From Acanthosepion esculentum (lineage: Eukaryota > Mollusca > Cephalopoda > Sepiida > Sepiidae), in NCBI GenBank assembly GCA_964036315.1, contig OZ038509.1, positions 25,860,705 to 25,924,704 on the forward strand: 64,000 bases of DNA. The letters run 5' to 3'. The position numbers and the translations under genes are program-made. A model generated the notes under the pieces. It saw only the letters and a program-made list of their open reading frames with translations. It did no database searches and was not told the DNA's origin. Shown here in pieces: positions 1-11,510 of the stretch (positions are counted from its first letter, which is position 1; each line of letters opens with the position of its first letter).

Positions 1-1950
1 CCGGATAATCGAAGTCCGGGAAAACCGAGGTACGGATAATCGATAAAGGATTGCACCATTTTGTTTGGGAATCGACGAATTTTCTACCAAACTTATGTTT
101 TCTTTTTTACTTAATCGTAGGTACCGTCACTTTTTCACTGACAAAACGGCATATAGCATGATGAAAAAAAAGGCCCAAAAATTAATAAAAAAAACAGTTT
201 TATTGTCAAAGATGTTTGTTATTTAAGAATTTAAGACTTAAGAGAAAAGACCAAAGTATTTATTTTATTAAATTTTTAATCCTTTCTAGAACGTTTGAAA
301 TTTTGGTTAAAATTTTTTTGTTTTTGTTTTTTTACGCCAATGATTGACGTTATTTACGATTAGTGCTTTGCGCTTCTTTTTTCAGGTGAAAAACACATTT
401 GGAAATTCTTGCCAAACAAAAATCAAATTGTCAGATTTTGATGAAATTTTCAGGACTTTTTCACAAAGGAATGAAACTGAAATTATTTTTAGAAAATCTT
501 GGAAAAAAAAGAAATTTTTTTCGCGTATGTTACTACGCACTTAATTTCAGAAAATTTCAAGAAATTAAATTTTCATCCGAAAGGCCGGAGACGCCAATTT
601 TGTTGGGGGCAATCAGTTAATTGAAACGAAAAAAAAAAAATGTTCCAAAACACTTCGCTTAATAAAGTCTAATAAAAACTGGATTGGAATTGTAGCGGGA
701 TCAGAGACGAACGACGGGTCAGCAATATGAATGTGAAGGATGACCAATCAGATGTAAGGAACTCCACCACAATTACTTAATTTTGACTATGAAAGACGTG
801 GAAAAGAACATGCAAAGACACTGGAGGTCGCTATCCAATATGGCGGTCGCAATGCAATTTATATTTGACGTAAAATAGCACATAGTATAAAATACAAGAC
901 AGAACGTAATGGTTCAAACATAACATTTGAATTTATTTCTGATGTACATGCAAATAAGCTGAAGGGTTGATAGAGTCACGTCTCTTAGATTTGGGAAACC
1001 TGAGCTCAAAGTTGGATTAATTATTAAACTGTAGTTTAGAAGAAAGTACATGTTACATGTTAGGAATTGTGTATTGGAAAAGTTGGTAAGAGTTCAGAAG
1101 AGTTAAGAGTTCGTACTTGCGTGAATGTTGATAATGTTCTTTAATGTTTGACCGTATGGTCAAGACGGGAGTTCTTGAAGGTTACATTTTGGCAGCAAAG
1201 AATGAGACGCAAGAGTGACGAAAAAGAGACAGAGAAAGATAGAAAAAGAAAAGGCCCACTCGTGTTTTGTTTATATAAGATGGAGTATTAGTGAGCGGGA
1301 AATTTCATTCCTCGCGTGCAGGCGATTTCATTGGTCGGAATTACCCAATCAACGAGCTAGTTTTGAGGAGAATAGCCATTGAATGTTTGTCGGTCGGTCG
1401 GTCTGTATGTGATGGTGGCGATAATCACCACAGAATGTCTGAAAAATAATTTTTTTTTTAAATCCAGAATTAAAAAAAACGTAAGAATCATTGACATATT
1501 TTAACCTTTTAGTCTTTGTTGTTCCACTCGTGAAACAAGACTTTTTTTTATAGCAGACAAACATTAATTAATAGTATTTTATTTAACATGTTTAAGCCAC
1601 TATTGTTCTTCCGGTGTATATTATCAATAATCTAAACAAAATTGATGCTCGTCTGGTCTCCAAATATATGTCTTAAAAGTAAAACTATGTTCCATTAATG
1701 GAACAGAGGGCATTAAAAATTTGATCAGTGCAAAGACCAATAATTATTCTATGAAAGAAATACCCTGACTAAAATATACAGATAGTTCTAGGGTGCATTT
1801 CGTTGAGCTTTTTTCTTTGGTAGCCATGTTTCAGACTAGGCCGAGCTGAAAATTTTCCCTTATACCTCATTAAGGAGCGATACTGCTTCTTTTAATGTGC
1901 CGTATTCCTTTGGGATGCGGGCGACCATTGTTCTGCAAAGCTTCCTCCCA
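1..1950. other. AT-rich sequence, no gene recognised
   Basis: No protein domain was recognised in any frame; the few short reading frames (for example 399-620) are low-complexity and A/T rich. The first 45 bases carry two copies of a GGATAATCGA motif, which could be the edge of a DNA transposon, but one end is outside the window. A TATATAAG box lies at 1272-1279 in front of a locally GC-richer stretch (about 1300-1420); it could be a core promoter, but no coding exon follows. Confidence 0.5.
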
Positions 1951-1954
1951 TTTG

Positions 1955-2400
1955 TTCTCCTTCTGCCGTCCATGTACACGGGTAGGGTTAGGTAGATTAC
2001 TCACGCTTTTGCCTGTCCCTCTTGTCTCCAAAAAGTCCTGAAAGTGTCAAGTTTTTCAAGTCCTTTTTCAGCATGCGTCCCAGAAACTTCAACTCTTTCT
2101 GCCGCCATCTTTTTCATTTTCCTTAACCTTAGTATTTTGCATGATTAATATTACTTTCCTTTCCACTACATTTTGCAATATCCTTATTGTTAACCTAACT
2201 CAAAGTTGTTCTCTGTTGGATATGACAACATAACTGTGAAATTCAAACAATATTTTTCATGGATCAAAGTTACTTTCAGTGGCAAGATAAACTATGTGTC
2301 ACAAATGAAATTACGGAATGATAAAGACTAAAACTTCATTATCCACATGTTCTGTTAATGGTATTCTCAGCATCCTTCTGTAGAACCACATTTGTCGCCT
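1955..2400 (-). pseudogene. RTE-type LINE, C-terminal fragments
   Basis: Read on the minus strand, 2020-2110 encodes a decayed RQKELKFLGRMLKK block followed by LSG and DKRDRQ. This matches the better copy at 27.3-27.9 kb (RQLKFLGHIMRKEGLENLILTG). A second block at 2345-2400 encodes the remains of the upstream MWFYRRMLRIP motif. Together they are the extreme C-terminal region of an RTE-clade reverse transcriptase. The blocks are separated by unrelated sequence and broken by frameshifts, so this is an old dead copy. Confidence 0.6.
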
Positions 2401-3610
2401 CCAATCTTCTATTCATCTTAGAAAATTGATAGATTCCTTTTTTACGGCTTAATCAACCATTTGCATGTTATTTAACCCCGTGTTAATCATTTCGGATTTC
2501 CGAAAATAGTTAGTCCCCTGAGGTGTTTACACACCTCAATACAAAAAATGCTTGTGTTACAGTTATGTAAACTATTGCCGTACTGCTGAACAAGCAACAT
2601 AACATATATTACTGTATATAATACAGAATAATTGTGGTACATGGCCGAAAGGGGAAGAGACTGGTCTCCGCTAACTACCCTATTCCTAGTTAATCACGAT
2701 CTATTCATCCAATACAATACGCATGCCACTCGTTGGCTCTTCGGTCCGCTACATAATTGGTCCATTTACCCCAAGAACTCATTCATCACTATTCAATCCT
2801 ACATATACCACAGTCATCGAGAGAACCTACAAAAATACCCCATGATATAAAAATTCCAAATTCCTAATTACAAAAATATAAAAATTTCATGAAATGAGGG
2901 GAGAGGGAATGAACCCCGAAAACAAATTAAAATTGGAACAAAAACAAACTAAAACAAAACAGATGTTAGTAAGACCCGTCCACCCGTCAAAATAATCAGA
3001 GTGGCTTCTGTATTCTGCCGATAGACAGAATCAAGTAGCATACTCACTAATGAAATGGGGAGGGTAAAAATAAATGACGGAATGGGAAAAATAAAGTCTG
3101 ATCCAACCGAGATGAAAATGAGGACCAAAAACAAACTGGGGAGGTTGGGAATCTTGACATGAATCATAACAAAAGAGTATCGGGAACAGGCCCAGGCAGG
3201 AGCAACACTTACAGGCAACATAAAAACCAACTCATTACAAAAGACATTAAATCAAAATTTGAACAGATATAATTAGTGTCTAGTGAACAATTACATAGAA
3301 GTAAACGAGTCAGAATGGCTTGCATCTAGTGTAAAGCAAAAATAATAACTTCTTTACCTGAATACGCGACGTTTTTGTTCCTTTGAAATTGGCATGAATC
3401 TTACTCCCCTCTCCCGCACTTAGTACAATAAATACTACTTAGTTATTCCGGAAGTGTATAATTCTGAAACCTTGGCTTTTATAAAGCTTAACACGGTTCT
3501 ACCACTAGCAATCCGCGTGTTGATTGGTCGGACTGAAGGTTGACATTTGACTGTGACTAAAGACAAAGCCAAGAACGCTGATTGGGCAGTTGGCTGTGGT
3601 TTTTGGCTAG
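2400..3610. other. Unassigned AT-rich sequence
   Basis: No recognisable gene or element. Short open frames at 2632-2850 (+) and 2949-3230 (-) match nothing I recognise and have no supporting signal. Part of this may be decayed repeat. Confidence 0.5.
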
Positions 3611-3615
3611 AGCAG

Positions 3616-3618
<3 letters not shown>

Positions 3619-3649
<31 letters not shown>
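3619..3649. repeat. Poly-T tract (31 T)
   Basis: An uninterrupted run of about 31 T. It may be the poly(A) tail of a minus-strand retroposon, but no 3' end of a known family adjoins it here. Confidence 0.9.
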
Positions 3650-3650
<1 letters not shown>

Positions 3651-3760
3651 TTTTTTAAATAAATAACACGCTGGTGACGCATGCGCGAATTCGAGAAAGG
3701 CGTCGTCTGAGGAATAAAACCTCTTTACCTACAGAAATTACTACAAACTTCTTATTATAA

Positions 3761-4076
3761 CACAGTGGATAAAGGCGTTAGTGACAGGACCCAATGAGTA
3801 CGAGTTCAATACCCAGTTAAGGCAGTGGAGAACTTGGAGAGGGGAATTAACAGGAGATAACTGACATCCATTAAACGTGGAACTAGAACAGTCTACCCCA
3901 TTGAACGAAATAAAGGGTTCAGTTCGACATTCCAACCACCTGAAGACAGCCGGAGCGTACAACGGCCGAAACGTTGTAATAAATATGGCGACAAAGATGC
4001 GGACAATAGTCTGAATAATGTAAATAGTGTACATAATACCTCATCTCAGAAATATAGACAGATCTTGAAATGAAAA
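3761..4076 (+). mobile_element. tRNA-headed SINE (family B)
   Basis: The head has a tRNA-like A box (CACAGTGGATAAAGGCG) and a B box (GAGTTCAATACCCAG) about 50 bases further on. A body with GTCTACCCCATTGAACGAA and CGGCCGAAACGTTGTAATAA follows, then a tail with a GACAATAGTC motif and CCTCATCTCAGAAATATAGA. Other copies in the window are at 28602-28815 (-), 29005-29352 (+), 41890-42165 (-) and 49690-49985 (+). The tail of this family is what has been tandemly amplified at 42.2 and probably 62.85 kb. Transcription would be by RNA polymerase III from the internal boxes. Confidence 0.85.
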
Positions 4077-4263
4077 TTAGAATAAATTTGTTGCATTAAC
4101 GTATGTTGTAGAGAAAAATTTTATTCATAAAATATGGGAGCTTTCACTGGCAACAGCAACTAAAATGGATATCACATGTAACTCGAAAAAACGATATAAT
4201 CAAGATGTTGACATTCCACACGACCTTTTTAACAAAAGGTTAGGAAAGAAACTCCTAGGGAGT

Positions 4264-4306
4264 AGAAGTAATAATAATAATAATAATAATATTAATAATA
4301 ATAAGA
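4264..4306. repeat. (AAT)n microsatellite
   Basis: About 14 AAT/AAG triplets in a row. Confidence 0.9.
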
Positions 4307-4671
4307 AGAAAATATTACATTAGTAATAATTAAAGAACTGAAAGAGTAATTAAATATATTATATATATGAAAAAATATAAATCATGAAAACTTGACTTCG
4401 TTAGTTAGGTAGGGTGACAGGACGCCCCGAAGAAGACAAAGCGACGTCTGCCGCCCACTACAACTGAGCTACATCGTGTGCTACTAACCTTCACAGAGTC
4501 AGGAGATTTGTGGGAGGGAGCCAAAAAAACAAGTTGCCAAAGAAATACGAATACTTTAAAAAAAATTGGGGTAACAAAACACCCCATGTAACTAACGCAT
4601 GATTAAAACCAAGAAATATTTTTAGATTGTAAGAATTTTTCTTGGGGTGATAAGTGCTTTTTTATTTTTTT

Positions 4672-5130
4672 TCACCCCCAAGCAAAACGAGAAGCCACTA
4701 GCACACAAGGGGTTACAGAGAGTTGGAGCGAGAGAAAAGAGGTGTGATTGAGGAAAGGATGAAGAGAAGGATAGGGGATAGCTCAGGGCATCTGGAGACG
4801 TCGATTGACATTACATTTAAATAGTTGGAGGTTATAGCTATCAGGGAAACAGGAAAAGGGAAGGGAGTTCCACAGGCGACAAATGCGAGACATGAAACTA
4901 TTGGAGTAGAAGAGACGGCTACATTTAACAGTTTCGACAGTGAAAGGGTGAGAGCGAGATGCCAGCCTAGTTGAACGCTTAAACTTATAGCTGGAGGGGA
5001 GGGATAGTAGAAACGTATTTGCGCGTAAGTGAATATAACACATCGGAAATTGGAACTCGGCTTTCTGATTAACAATTCCGAGCCATTGTCCCTTAATGGT
5101 ATTCCCAAGCGGTACAGACCACGCTCAACG
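4672..5130 (-). pseudogene. Jockey/CR1-type LINE, 3' end
   Basis: On the minus strand, two overlapping frames (4783-5043 and 4713-5108) carry the end of a non-LTR reverse transcriptase: STRLASRSHPF, then a FYSNSFMSR..RLWNSLP block and a NLQLFKCNVNRR end, followed by a 3' UTR containing AACCCCTTGTGTGCTAGTGG. The frame is broken once. The same LINE family (J1) is at 25366-25783, 37267-38128 and 52195-52435. Confidence 0.8.
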
Positions 5131-5134
5131 TTGC

Positions 5135-5370
5135 TTAACTTTGATAATCATACGAGAACCGGTGTTTCAACGTGATATGGCCGTAAGATCCTGAGGAAAT
5201 TTTCCAGCATTCATTTATTTGAAGAATGATAGTACGTAAGTGTTGAATAGTCATGTTCTTTGTTCCCAACAACTTTTTCCTGTTTCTTAATACTTTGTTT
5301 CGTTTCTGGAAGTCATCTTTCGCTGTTCCAATGCACTTCGGGATTTCTGTCACATTTTCCATTGTCATTT
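5135..5370 (-). pseudogene. RTE-type LINE fragment
   Basis: The minus-strand frame reads VTEIPKCIGTAKDDFQK..KVLRNRKKLLGTK and ECWKISS. This parallels the IHRRIGMAKDTFQKLGKLLRD...GSKCWMI region of the copy at 27.3 kb. It corresponds to the segment after the reverse transcriptase core. The sequence is decayed and truncated on both sides, and it directly abuts the J1 LINE tail. Confidence 0.7.
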
Positions 5371-5384
5371 AAAACATGTCGGGT

Positions 5385-5800
5385 CGAGTGTCTCATGCTG
5401 TAAGAAATCTCGGTTCAATAAGTTAAATTCAACCTCTTCTTAATCTCTGATCATATGTGAGACCCAAATCGGAAAAGGGGTTTTCAAATTTCGTTATAGA
5501 CAAAGCGTTAGTTATTTATTATCCTCTCTGTTGAGAGTGTCTCATGACGTGAGTAAATCTCGGTTCAACAAATTAAATTCAACCTCTTCTTGATCTCTGA
5601 TCACGTGAGACCCAAATCGGAAAAGGGATTTTCAAATTCCTTCATAGACAAAGCGTTAGTTATTTTTTATCCTCTCTGTTGATATTTTCAAATGCCTAAG
5701 TAAATCTCGGTTCAACAAGTTAAATCCTTCCACTTCATGACCTATGAACATATCTGAGCCCCAAATCAAAAAATGGTTTTTGAAATTGCTTTGTAGGCAA
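5385..5800. repeat. 148-bp tandem repeat, about 2.8 units
   Basis: Successive copies are anchored by GAGACCCAAATCGGAAAAGG at 5459 and 5607 and a diverged form at 5756, giving spacings of 148 and 149. Each unit also has TCTCGGTTCAACAA and CAAAGCGTTAGTTATT. The third unit is clearly more diverged. No coding signal. Confidence 0.85.
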
Positions 5801-5839
5801 ACAAAGGAAAACAAAAATATAACGGTAAGATTAACCATT

Positions 5840-6235
5840 TAATATTTCCTTATAAGGTAACATTTGGTATAATTGATCGAACAGATAGCGTTAGTTGAAC
5901 TTTATCCAGAATCTTTTCACTGAAAAATCAGATTTTCAAGCAAAGAGGTTTCACAAGTCCACCGTTATTACTCTCTAGGAGTTTCTTTCCATGCTTTTTT
6001 AAAAAAGTTTGTCTGAAATGTCAACATCTTGGTTATATCGTTATTTTTTCTTCGAGTTTCATGTGATTATCATTTTAGCTGTTGTTACCAGTGAAAGTTC
6101 TCAGGTGAAGTGTTTTCTGTTACGAATCAAACAAGAGGACAAATGGGGAAATATATTGGGGGGGGGGATCAAATGTTGGAAAATATTTTGATTTTGATTT
6201 TAATTTGTAATAATCATTCCTAGTGCTATGAAATA
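5840..6235. other. AT-rich sequence before the minisatellite
   Basis: No gene or element recognised. A possible splice acceptor-like string (ATTCCTAG) at about 6215-6222 precedes the ATG at 6228 that reads into the minisatellite. Confidence 0.4.
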
Positions 6236-6239
6236 TCTT

Positions 6240-6285
6240 GTCTCGATTGGTTTGGTTTGGTTTATTTTACGGCATATCAAACGGA
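6240..6285 (+). repeat. Edge of a dispersed GGTTTGGTTT repeat
   Basis: The motif TTGGTTTGGTTTATTTTACG followed by GCATATCAAAC recurs in diverged form at about 22222-22270 and 28415-28470, where it is followed by TGGGTCATTTAATGC. Here that continuation is replaced by the 57-bp units, so the array seems to begin inside a copy of this dispersed repeat. Confidence 0.55.
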
Positions 6286-9200
6286 CCTTACCTCCTGTCC
6301 AAAGCAACAACTCATTCGTCACGAACCCTCAATATCAAACGGACCTTACCTCCTGTCCAAAGCAACAAGCATTCGTCACGAACCCTCAATATCAAACAGA
6401 CTTTACCTCCTGTCCAAACCAACAAGCATTCGTGACGAACCCTCAACATCAAACGGACTTTACCTCCTGTCCAAAGCAACAACTCATTCGTCACGAACCC
6501 TCAATATCAAACGGACCTTACCTCCTGTCCAAAGCAACAAGAATTCGTCACGAACCCTCAATATCAAACGGACCTTACCTCCTGTCCAAACCAACAAGCA
6601 TTCGTCACGAACCCTCAATATCAAACGGACCTTACCTCCTGTCCAAAGCAACAAGCATTCGTCACGAACCCTCAATATCAAACGGACCTTACCTCCTGTC
6701 CAAAGCAACAAGCATTCGTCACGAACCCTCAATATCAAACGGACCTTAGCTCCTGTCCAAAGCAACAAGCATTCGTCACGAACCCTCAATATCAAACGGA
6801 CCTTAGCTCCTGTCCAAACCAACAAGCATTCGTCACGAACCCTCAATATCAAACGGACCTTACCTCCTGTCCAAAGCAACAAGCATTCGTCACGAACCCT
6901 CAATATCAAACGGACCTTACCTCCTGTTCAAAGCAACAACTCATTCGTCACGAACCCTCAATATCAAACGGACCTTACCTCCTGTCCAAACCAACAAGCA
7001 TTCGTCACGAACCCTCAATATCAAACAGACTTTACCTCCTGTCCAAACCAACAAGCATTCGTCACGAACCCTCAATATCAAACGGACCTTACCTCCTGTC
7101 CAAACCAACAAGCATTCGTCACGAACCCTCAATATCAAACGGACCTTACCTCCTGTTCAAAGCAACAAGCATTCGTCACGAACCCTCAATATCAAACGGA
7201 CCTTACCTCCTGTCCAAAGCAACAAGCATTCGTCACGAACCCTCAATATCAAACGGACCTTACCTCCTGTTCAAAGCAACAAGCATTCGTCACGAACCCT
7301 CAATATCAAACGGACCTTACCTCCTGTTCAAAGCAACAAGCATTCGTCACGAACCCTCAATATCAAACGGACCTTACCTCCTGTTCAAAGCAACAAGCAT
7401 TCGTCACGAACCCTCAATATCAAACGGACCTTACCTCCTGTTCAAACCAACAAGCATTCGTCACGAACCCTCAATATCAAACGGACCTTACCTCCTGTTC
7501 AAAGCAACAAGCATTCGTCACGAACCCTCAATATCAAACGGACCTTACCTCCTGTCCAAACCAACAAGCATTCGTCACGAACCCTCAATATCAAACGGAC
7601 CTTACCTCCTGTCCAAAGCAACAAGAATTCGTCACGAACCCTCAATATCAAACGGACCTTACCTCCTGTCCAAACCAACAAGCATTCGTGACGAACCCTC
7701 AACATCAAACGGACTTTACCTCCTGTCCAAAGCAACAACTCATTCGTCACGAACCCTCAATATCAAACGGACCTTACCTCCTGTCCAAAGCAACAAGCAT
7801 TCGTCACGAACCCTCAATATCAAACAGACTTTACCTCCTGTCCAAACCAACAAGCATTCGTGACGAACCCTCAACATCAAACGGACTTTACCTCCTGTCC
7901 AAAGCAACAACTCATTCGTCACGAACCCTCAATATCAAACGGACCTTACCTCCTGTCCAAAGCAACAAGAATTCGTCACGAACCCTCAATATCAAACGGA
8001 CCTTACCTCCTGTCCAAACCAACAAGCATTCGTCACGAACCCTCAATATCAAACGGACCTTACCTCCTGTCCAAAGCAACAAGCATTCGTCACGAACCCT
8101 CAATATCAAACGGACCTTACCTCCTGTCCAAAGCAACAAGCATTCGTCACGAACCCTCAATATCAAACGGACCTTAGCTCCTGTCCAAAGCAACAAGCAT
8201 TCGTCACGAACCCTCAATATCAAACGGACCTTAGCTCCTGTCCAAACCAACAAGCATTCGTCACGAACCCTCAATATCAAACGGACCTTACCTCCTGTCC
8301 AAAGCAACAAGCATTCGTCACGAACCCTCAATATCAAACGGACCTTACCTCCTGTTCAAAGCAACAAGCATTCGTCACGAACCCTCAATATCAAACGGAC
8401 CTTACCTCCTGTCCAAACCAACAAGCATTCGTCACGAACCCTCAATATCAAACGGACCTTACCTCCTGTCCAAACCAACAAGCATTCGTCACGAACCCTC
8501 AATATCAAACGGACCTTACCTCCTGTCCAAACCAACAAGCATTCGTCACGAACCCTCAATATCAAACGGACCTTACCTCCTGTTCAAAGCAACAAGCATT
8601 CGTCACGAACCCTCAATATCAAACGGACCTTACCTCCTGTCCAAAGCAACAAGCATTCGTCACGAACCCTCAATATCAAACGGACCTTACCTCCTGTTCA
8701 AAGCAACAAGCATTCGTCACGAACCCTCAATATCAAACGGACCTTACCTCCTGTTCAAAGCAACAAGCATTCGTCACGAACCCTCAATATCAAACGGACC
8801 TTACCTCCTGTCCAAACCAACAAGCATTCGTCACGAACCCTCAATATCAAACGGACCTTACCTCCTGTTCAAAGCAACAAGCATTCGTCACGAACCCTCA
8901 ATATCAAACGGACCTTACCTCCTGTCCAAACCAACAAGCATTCGTCACGAACCCTCAATATCAAACGGACCTTACCTCCTGTTCAAAGCAACAAGCATTC
9001 GTCACGAACCCTCAATATCAAACGGACCTTACCTCCTGTTCAAAGCAACAAGCATTCGTCACGAACCCTCAATATCAAACGGACCTTACCTCCTGTTCAA
9101 AGCAACAAGCATTCGTCACGAACCCTCAATATCAAACGGACCTTACCTCCTGTTCAAAGCAACAAGCATTCGTCACGAACCCTCAATATCAAACGGACCT

Positions 9201-10080
9201 TACCTCCTGTTCAAAGCAACAAGCATTCGTCACGAACCCTCAATATCAAACGGACCTTACCTCCTGTTCAAAGCAACAAGCATTCGTCACGAACCCTCAA
9301 TATCAAACGGACCTTACCTCCTGTTCAAAGCAACAAGCATTCGTCACGAACCCTCAATATCAAACGGACCTTACCTCCTGTCCAAACCAACAAGCATTCG
9401 TCACGAACCCTCAATATCAAACGGACCTTACCTCCTGTCCAAAGCAACAAGAATTCGTCACGAACCCTCAATATCAAACGGACCTTACCTCCTGTCCAAA
9501 CCAACAAGCATTCGTCACGAACCCTCAATATCAAACGGACCTTACCTCCTGTCCAAACCAACAAGCATTCGTCACGAACCCTCAATCTCAAACGGACCTT
9601 ACCTCCTGTTCAAAGCAACAAGCATTCGTCACGAACCCTCAATATCAAACGGACCTTACCTCCTGTCCAAAGCAACAAGCATTCGTCACGAACCCTCAAT
9701 ATCAAACGGACCTTACCTCCTGTTCAAAGCAACAAGCATTCGTCACGAACCCTCAATATCAAACGGACCTTACCTCCTGTTCAAACCAACAAGCATTCGT
9801 CACGAACCCTCAATATCAAACGGACCTTACCTCCTGTTCAAAGCAACAAGCATTCGTCACGAACCCTCAATATCAAACGGACCTTACCTCCTGTTCAAAG
9901 CAACAAGCATTCGTCACGAACCCTCAATATCAAACGGACCTTACCTCCTGTCCAAACCAACAAGCATTCGTCACGAACCCTCAATATCAAACGGACCTTA
10001 CCTCCTGTCCAAACCAACAAGCATTCGTCACGAGCCCTCAATATCAAACGGACCTTACATCCTGTTCAAAGTTACAAGTA
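6276..10080. repeat. 57-bp minisatellite, about 67 units
   Basis: The unit (for example CGTCACGAACCCTCAATATC followed by AAACGGACCTTACCTCCTGT and CCAAAGCAACAAGCATT) is 57 bp, a multiple of three. A few units are 58 bp (CAACAACTCATT instead of CAACAAGCATT), which shifts the reading frame. The consensus has no stop in any forward frame and none in one reverse frame, so a 1,274-residue frame (6257-10081) runs through the array, switching between three 19-residue repeats (one is KHSSRTLNIKRTLPPVQSN). Units differ at few sites: CC/TT at TGTCCAAA, G/C at AAAGCAA/AAACCAA, TTAGCTCC in four units and GAATTC in four. These variants reveal an 11-unit block copied 1,428 bp downstream. I see no evidence that a protein is made; the open frames follow from the unit. 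Confidence 0.95.
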
Positions 10081-10084
10081 AGTG

Positions 10085-10620
10085 AGGGACCCATGGATTT
10101 TTACACATGGTATCTGTATCTTCTGGATCTCTCCCTTTGCTCTATTCTTCATTCTATGTGACAAACGTTTTCTTAAAACTCGTGAACTCTGTGATTCCTT
10201 CTTGGTCGAACTCGTGTCGGAGTCTCATAACCGACCGGCTTAATTCTGTTTCTAAAAATAGTGGGTTCGTCTTTTACCAAAAGAAAACATTCATAGACAA
10301 AGTTGCCTCCCTTAAACCGTTTATTCAAAAAAAGGAGATTCTTACAATTAATCTTTTCCACGATTTTGGCTACTTCCTCTGCAAGAACATTTGGCGCCAA
10401 CCATTACTATTTTTGGCGCGCAACAACTTTCGACTATCAACATCAACGTCATGTCGCTCAGATTTGCTGGACCACTATCCAGGAACCAAGAACTCTATAC
10501 TGAATTCTTTCCTTTCCTGCCAATTTCTTTTAAAAATAAACTTATATTTTGTTATGTCCCTCATACCTCATTCGTGTTTGTCCATTCTCTACCTTTGCTA
10601 ACCTTGTCATGAACCATTGA
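10085..10620. other. Right flank of the minisatellite, unassigned open frames
   Basis: A plus-strand frame of 164 residues (10107-10601) and a minus-strand frame of 75 residues (10173-10400) overlap. The minus frame reads more like protein (GGNFVYECFLLVKDEPT, mixed charge), but I recognise neither. Base composition is more balanced than in the surroundings. It could be a host exon or a decayed element; I cannot decide. Confidence 0.3.
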
Positions 10621-10944
10621 TATTCTAAAGGAATATCAAATACGCTTATGTGGGAGTCTGACACAAGGTCATACATGAGAAACCTCACTAGGCGACCAGG
10701 CTTCCCCTATAAACTCAAAATTGATTGCAGTATTTAAGTATTGCATTAATATTTAAGCTTACCTTTTAAAACTTCAACGATAATTCTTCTACCGCAACTT
10801 AATTTTAAGACAATTTGATGTACGTAGGTCCTCACTTTCGTATAAAGAATTATTTTTACTTTATGGGTGACTTTCGCAATTAATTTCGATTATTCCTAAA
10901 TTTATTTCCGAGTTATAAAAATTGTTATCGTACAAAACAAATTT

Positions 10945-11400
10945 GTCGCAAAAATCACGTAAAATCGCTGAAAACAACAACAGTAATGAAAACTTGGGAA
11001 TACAAAATTTCAGGATTGTCTGTCCGGACCCTACTGTTAATGTATTTAATTTGCTCACGGTGTCGGCCTGATTCCAAAATGGTATGACATGTTGGGCTAC
11101 GGCCTTTAGGAGTAAATTTAATTTTGAAAAACTGTAATTTGAAAACAGTCATTTTTTTCATTTGACATGAGCTATTGAAAGTTAGAGAGTTGTGTCCCTT
11201 TAATTGTTTTTATCAGTAGAAGCCAAGATGGCTGAATCCGAAAACAATCGCAATAAGGGAAACTTGGGAATCCAAAATTTCAAGAATCCGGATCTGGCCC
11301 GGAATGTTTTGCTTTTGAATTTGCTCATGGAGTCGGCCTGATTCCAATATGTTAGGCTACGACCTCTACGAGCAAAGTTGTAAAAGTGTGACACACTGAC
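10945..11400. repeat. Diverged direct duplication, spacing about 265 bp
   Basis: The blocks around 10985-11110 and 11260-11360 share AACTTGGGAAT.CAAAATTTCA, GAATTTGCTCA.GG.GTCGGCCTGATTCCA and GGCTACG.CCT. Copies are about 75-80% alike by eye. No coding content. Confidence 0.65.
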
Positions 11401-11403
11401 CTT

Positions 11404-11406
<3 letters not shown>

Positions 11407-11495
<89 letters not shown>

Positions 11496-11510
11496 AAAAA
11501 AAAAAAAAAA
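11407..11510. repeat. Compound (TA)n-(GA)n-(A)n microsatellite
   Basis: About 49 bases of TA, then 35 of GA, then 20 A. The three-part structure is continuous. Confidence 0.97.

Noticed and set aside
1272..1279. Host promoter from the TATATAAG box.
   Set aside because: In AT-rich DNA such boxes are frequent; no exon, initiator or GC-rich promoter follows that I could support.
3755..4034. Minus-strand 97-residue frame at 3741-4034 as a gene.
   Set aside because: It is antisense to a SINE.
6312..9591. Many minus-strand frames with CLLLWTGGKVRLILRVRDE repeats as genes.
   Set aside because: They are the fourth open frame of the same minisatellite, with starts created by unit variants.
6276..10080. 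CRISPR array.
   Set aside because: Units are contiguous 57-bp repeats with no unique spacers, in a clearly eukaryotic setting.
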